Source of the DNA: Exophiala sp. HKRS030
Lineage: Eukaryota > Ascomycota > Eurotiomycetes > Chaetothyriales > Herpotrichiellaceae
NCBI GenBank assembly: GCA_023897205.1
Contig: JAHWDD010000005.1
Coordinates: 3,658,001-3,722,000 of the forward strand
Reading direction: 5' to 3'
DNA length: 64,000 nucleotides
This document shows, in pieces, positions 59,357-64,000 of this stretch. Positions within the stretch are counted from its first letter, which is position 1. Every line of letters starts with the position of its first letter. The notes below the pieces were generated by a model. That model was not told where the DNA came from and did no database searches. It saw only the letters and a program-made list of their open reading frames with translations. The translations under genes were made by a program, and so were the position numbers.

Positions 59357-61042
59357 GATTAGTAGGGTTCACCTCAGTTGCGGCCGGCGTGTCAATGATG
59401 AGCTTAAGAGTTCTTGTTGAGAGAAGGAAAATATAAAGGACTGTGCGCGAAGGAAATGTCGCCGTTTTCAATGTTGAAGGTGCGGATGTCGTGATTTATT
59501 GACTGAGTGGATTGCGCCTTCCCATTGACATGAATATTAATCTACGTTGGAGATTTAGTGCAATGAGCACTTCACTACGGAGTGGTTAGTCAACGATGCT
59601 ACCCACTAAGTTACAGTATTGGATTGTTAGTGCGGGGAATTTGAACTTGAGATGCTCGGTGCTGTTGCTATCCTCGTCCTCGGTGTACCCCTCAACCTAT
59701 CTCTACTGCCTCTACTACCTATAATTGCATATTTACAAGCATCTCCAGGCATGCTTTCTGGACAGGCAAGTAAGCCGAACACCGACCAAAGCATAGAGGC
59801 GCTCTAAAGTCCTAACGTCTTCAGTGGCTTAGGTACTGCTGATTTGCCCCACTGGCCCAGCGATCAGTTTAACATAAAAGACCATGACTTTTAATGGCAC
59901 AAAATACTTGGAGGATAGATAGTTGTACTGTAGAGAGTCGATTCAAGTGGTGCGATTAGTGCGCGGAACAAACCAGGGTGGCAGCAAGTGACGACGCTGC
60001 CAAGCCCCTCGGGAGCAAGCCCACGCAAGAGGGAAAAAGAAAAGCCGAGCCGCGTACTACAGCGAAGCAAAAAGAAAAAGTCGACACCTACGGAGTACAG
60101 GATTCCCGGGGATGCTCCCGAGGGAACTGCCTGACGACTGCTTACAAGTGATTGCATGGCAGGGCAGCGCGTTAGAACATCTGACTCGGGAGGCACAGCC
60201 TTGTCCCCGCGAAACGAACTACCTACCTATTGTATTACATTCACGCGTGAAAACAAACATTTCCTTTTATTTCTCGTCGCTATCTTAGTCTCTTCGATAG
60301 ATACAATCTACACACCCATGAGCGCTCTCCATCTTCACAATGTGCCTTACCGTCGCATTTTCCAAGGATACCTAACCTTCCCATTACTTTGGCAAGATGA
60401 GTTTAGATCCCAAATGTGATGAAGTCCATGGTTGAGCAGAACCTAAAGACTCGGCTTCGAGGATTCCTATACTTTTAAAGGGTGCTGGCAGCTTCCTTAT
60501 CTTTCGACAGGATGGATGGTCGAGATCTCTCGAGTATGGTGACTCGCAAGAGGGAAAGGACATTGCCGACATTATACCAGAAATTCCAAAACCTATTCAA
60601 ACTCTCAAACAGTCTTTTGAGAGTTTCAAAGTCAGAGAGATCAAGATCTGGAAAGACTTGGGTTGAGTACCGCCACCTCGAGACGACTTCGTATGTCCGT
60701 CCGGAAAGCTCAATGCCGGACCTATGCAACACCTTCATCAGCCCTTATACTCGACTTGACATCACGTTGATGGAGAAACTGCCGACGTATCGAACGGCGG
60801 CCTCTCAATGCTTATGAGAAACGTTTTCGAGAAGGATGATACCCTTATATTCGATGACCTGCATAGGCAATCCGAGAAATCTGAAAGCTACGAGACGTAT
60901 CCGCAAGAATTTATTGGTTGTCACATGAATTTGACGCAGGATATCTGTGCTTCTGTAACAGCAATTCATGGCCCAGCATTATACCAATCTTTGGCCTGAC
61001 TACTGCGGGGGGGGGACATAGTGCCGCCTCCGACTAATCGTC
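59357..61042. other. intergenic, about 1.7 kb
   Basis: This is the promoter of the cystathionine-synthase-like gene followed by unassigned sequence. Plus-strand frames at 60482-60817 and 60808-60999 could be further fragments of the broken gene that follows, but show no motif. A run of nine G lies at 61007-61015. Confidence 0.4.
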
Positions 61043-61729
61043 AGATCCTCGCCGATATATATGGCCGCTCTACTACCGAGAAACCAGGCATATTCAAGCT
61101 CCCTTCGAAAGCCCGGACCACACGGGTTCCATCGCCGTCGCTCCAGATGGCTACATCCCGCACGTGTACAGCAGTCTGGTTGCCACAGTCAAACCGACCG
61201 CCGAACCCTCACCCAACCCCGCAATCGATCACTTCCGCTTACGAAACTTTTGCATTACAAACTGCCAGGTCAACTACCTAACCGACGAAGTGCGTGCATC
61301 GCTCGAGGTTGTCCCAGGAACGAATTCCCGACAAGGTAATGACTGGGAGAAGATCAAGTCGCAACGATTCTCCAACATCGACTACTCCCTGCGAATTTTC
61401 TTGCACGAACAGAGCTCGGCGTCGACCTGTTCACCAAACTCTACCAAGAGACCTTCTTCTGGGATGTTTCCGATCTTTACCGTCTCTATGTGACGCTAGA
61501 GGGTGATCCGGGCCTCATACCCGCGACTGCCATGGTGGGCGGTCTGATTGTCTTCGTCGATTGCGTCGACAGCTTGTTGGTCTTGAGAACTGTCTCTGAC
61601 GGCCAAGGCACGCATGATAATGGGATCGAATCGTATACTCTGGTGGGTGACTGCTATTTCTTGAATCTACCTCAGGAATATGCCGCCGCCTTGGATCCGA
61701 GTCGGCGGCTTAGGATTGCAATCATCTGA
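61043..61729 (+). pseudogene. broken gene with HET-protein-like C terminus
   Basis: Two successive plus-strand frames read as one protein. The first runs from about 61043 (DPRRYIWPLYYRETRH) through LRNFCITNCQVNYLTDEVRA to DYSLR near 61390. A one-base shift continues it as NFLARTELGVDLFTKLYQET to the stop at 61729. The last 85 residues (LEGDPGLIPATAMVGG, LLVLRTVSDG, SYTLVGDCYFLNL) resemble the C-terminal region of heterokaryon-incompatibility (HET) proteins, usually ending G-GL-P....LR....Y-LVG-CY. No HET domain is found upstream, and stops interrupt the 5' part, so this is either a degenerate copy or a gene damaged by assembly errors. The assignment is tentative. Confidence 0.4.
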
Positions 61730-61806
61730 TCGCGAAAATGGCATGGTGGTCTGTGTAGATCAATGGTTTTAGATCGATCAGACATTGCCTGTTGCTTGTT
61801 TCGGTG

Positions 61807-62545
61807 TCGTTACTCGTTACTATATCTAGGCCGTCACTTGTTGCTTATTCTTTGCTGTCACTTGTTGGTCATTTCTTGTCATTACTCGTTGTCAGTTTCG
61901 TCGCGGTAGTCGTTATTAGGTCGTCGTCGTCGCCCGATACTTCATCCTCGCCGTCGTTCGATGTTCAATTCTCGCCATGGCTCGATGCTCATTCCTTACT
62001 GATGTTCGATGTTGAATACTCGTCATTGCCTGATACTCTATCCTTCTCGACTCTTTATACCTATTCCTTATTAGTGCGTGTTGTTCATTCTTCGTCGTCG
62101 CTTAATGCTCGTTTACCATGGTGACTCGTTCGTTATTTCTCACCATCTCTTGTTGCGTATTCCTTTCCATTACTTGTTGAGTATTCAGCCTCGCTGTTCG
62201 TTACTTATTTAGCTCCGTTGCTCGTTTAATATTCGTCTCCTTGACTTGATACGTATTTCTCTCTATTCCTTGTTACCCATTACTCTTCATCACCCGTTAG
62301 TTATTCCTCTCCGTTCATCGTTCGTTGGTCGTCTCTGTTTATTGTTTATTATTCCTCTTCGATGCTCGTTACTTGTTCCTTCTCGTGTCTTGTTATTTAC
62401 TCCTCTTCGTTACTTGTTACGTGATCCTGACCGTTGCCTCTTATCTCATTAAGTTATTGTCAGTTCTTCGAAGTTCACCTGCAGTCGTTATCTATTCAAT
62501 GCCTGCAGTTATTATTTATTCTATGCCTGCATTCGTTGTTTAACC
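61807..62545. repeat. degenerate 24-bp tandem array, about 30 copies
   Basis: Reading the plus strand in 24-base steps gives unit after unit close to TCGTTGCTCGTTACTTATTC plus CTCK. Examples are CCGTCACTTGTTGCTTATTC (61831) and CCATTACTTGTTGAGTATTC (62161). Occasional units are 22-25 bp. The last two full units (about 62479-62526) share CCTGCAGT starts, a local subfamily. Because 24 is a multiple of 3, short frames crossing it show an eight-residue period (for example LLFTPLR and LLVPSR spacing), but stops break every frame, so I do not call a protein. Confidence 0.85.
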
Positions 62546-64000
62546 CCTACCTCCATATAATGCCCTGTGCCCCTTGGCTCATTTCGCCCCTTACTCGTTA
62601 TAAATGGTGCACTAACCTTCCAACGATATAGCTAGGGATTTATACTCTATAACGTATATACTACTACTACTACTACTACTACTATAATGCCCCTCTATTC
62701 ACCATAAGCCCCACAGTATAACGCACAGATTTCAATTCACGGCGCTGCCCCCTTTATCACATATATACGTGCCAGACCTAGTGTAGGCTCACAGCCTCAT
62801 CCCCTTGCTCCTGTTTGCTTCCAGTCTACCATAATATGACAAGGAGAATAGGTTCACATCTACGCTTATACCCATAAAGCCAAAGATACGGTGGTTTAAG
62901 AGTTCCAGCCTTCGGTATGCTTAGAAAGGTCTACGCTGTACTCTACTCAGTGGTGGAGTCGTGAGAAAGGGCTGTCAGCCTTCAGACCACCTCGTCTTTC
63001 TTTGTTCATAATAATGTAGAAAACAGGTGCGTCTGAATTCAAACGTGATAAACTATGGCGAAGCTCATGTTCGAGATGAATAGAAGTTATGAGCAAACGT
63101 AGATGCATGTTGACAGAGCGTTGTGAGTGTGTCGTGAACGGAATAATGAGAAAAAGGGTGCCAGTATATCTTGTGAGAGAGGATTGTGTAGATGATAGAC
63201 AAGAAAATTGCAGATATCTGATACGGGCATTATTTCTATGGATAGTACGTTTAACATGAACGCTCACATACATAGGCCTCCTTTGATTGTAGTTGGATTA
63301 CCCAACTAACGTCGCCATGTTTAATGGACAGGCACACTAAAGCAAACATTCCATCTGTTAACAAAGGGACAGAAGCTCTGAACAGGGCTGGTTTCAGGCT
63401 GGGTGCTTCTGAACCGGAGTTAGGCCCAAGCTTGATATCTGTTATGTCTAGCACAGTACCCTAAATGATGTCTTGTTGCTCGAAACCACGGATAACCGCT
63501 TAGGATCTCTGTGTGTCCACGTCAATGATACTACAGCTTTGTCCAATGGGCCCCTGTGCCCATTATGACTCTTCTGTCGAGTAAATTCCTGTTCACCTTA
63601 CCAATTCCGTTAACAGCGGACTTTGCAAAGACCCCGGAGCTCATGCTGTGCACCGTTGTTTCTACTTCAGCTTGTACCTGTGTAATCAGCGCTGATCGAG
63701 CCTACTGTTCTAGACCAAGGTGCGAGCGTGTCATGGCCGACCGACTGTGGTGCCAAGCTTAAGTCAAGTCGGTCACGTCTCTCAGAGCCCGTTTTGTTAG
63801 TCAATCAGGAGAGCGGCTTCAACACTGAGCTGTCATAGTTGTCTTGACGATTGAATTACTGTCCATGAGGATGGCATTCCAGGCGACAGCCTGCAGCTAC
63901 ACATTCCCAGACTCGGAATGGATCGATTTTCTCCAGCATCTAAGTCAAAGTCTCTTGTTGATGCGAGTCGTAAGTTCCATGTGTGGCACTTTCAACGTCG
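62546..64000. other. gene-free stretch to the window edge
   Basis: AT-rich, low-complexity sequence continues to about 62700, including a CTA microsatellite. The remainder has only short frames without motifs on either strand. No telomere repeat, tRNA or transposase is recognised. Confidence 0.45.
62661..62684. repeat. CTA trinucleotide microsatellite, eight copies
   Basis: Eight perfect CTA units lie just past the 24-bp array. Confidence 0.95.

Noticed and set aside
63556..63762. 68-codon plus-strand frame near the window end
   Set aside because: It has no motif, its composition is not distinct from the surroundings, and it is too short to trust.

Overview
This 64 kb window is nuclear DNA from a filamentous ascomycete (Pezizomycotina). 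Genes are spaced 0.3-4 kb apart. Many have short GT-AG introns (46-70 nt) with CTRAC-like branch sites. The families are typically fungal: laccase with a DSGL C-terminal plug, Dal5-type permease, LAC12-type sugar transporter, ABC-C pump and Cns1. An eurotiomycete such as a black yeast (Chaetothyriales) would fit, but I cannot fix the taxon by reading.

Layout. 0-17.6 kb: seven consecutive minus-strand genes, namely AP-2 sigma adaptin, mitochondrial carnitine carrier, an unnamed membrane protein, a laccase with a long Ser/Thr/Pro-rich N-terminal extension, the ERAD E2 enzyme Ubc7, a mitochondrial 1-Cys peroxiredoxin and an INCENP/Sli15 homologue. A 402-bp MITE-like element lies between Ubc7 and the peroxiredoxin. 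18.5-26 kb: four plus-strand genes, namely an unknown protein, an acyl-CoA dehydrogenase, the Hsp90 co-chaperone Cns1 and a glutamine-rich SSXT/SS18-type protein. 26.8-43.4 kb: an accessory, metabolism-rich block with an ABC-C transporter, cupin, short-chain dehydrogenase, MFS sugar transporter, cytochrome P450 and a peroxisomal (SKL-ending) acyl-CoA/4CL-like ligase. It could be a small catabolic or specialised-metabolism cluster, but no PKS, NRPS or terpene synthase is visible. 45-52.5 kb: a small two-exon probable mitochondrial protein, an FKBP12-like isomerase, a secreted glycoprotein and an eight-exon Dal5-family permease. 52.5-56.7 kb is gene-poor. 56.7-59.4 kb: a disordered protein convergent with a cystathionine gamma-synthase-like enzyme. 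60.5-64 kb: a broken gene whose end resembles HET proteins, then an array of about 30 degenerate 24-bp repeats, then apparently gene-free sequence.

Two observations run across the window. First, five conserved genes carry six single-base losses, all in or beside short G/C runs. One of them is the homologue of an essential yeast gene. This looks like systematic homopolymer error in the assembly rather than real gene decay, and it means several coding regions appear broken only on paper. Second, splicing reconstruction gave complete in-frame genes in places where no single long ORF exists (Dal5 permease, Ubc7, INCENP N terminus, P450, small mitochondrial protein).
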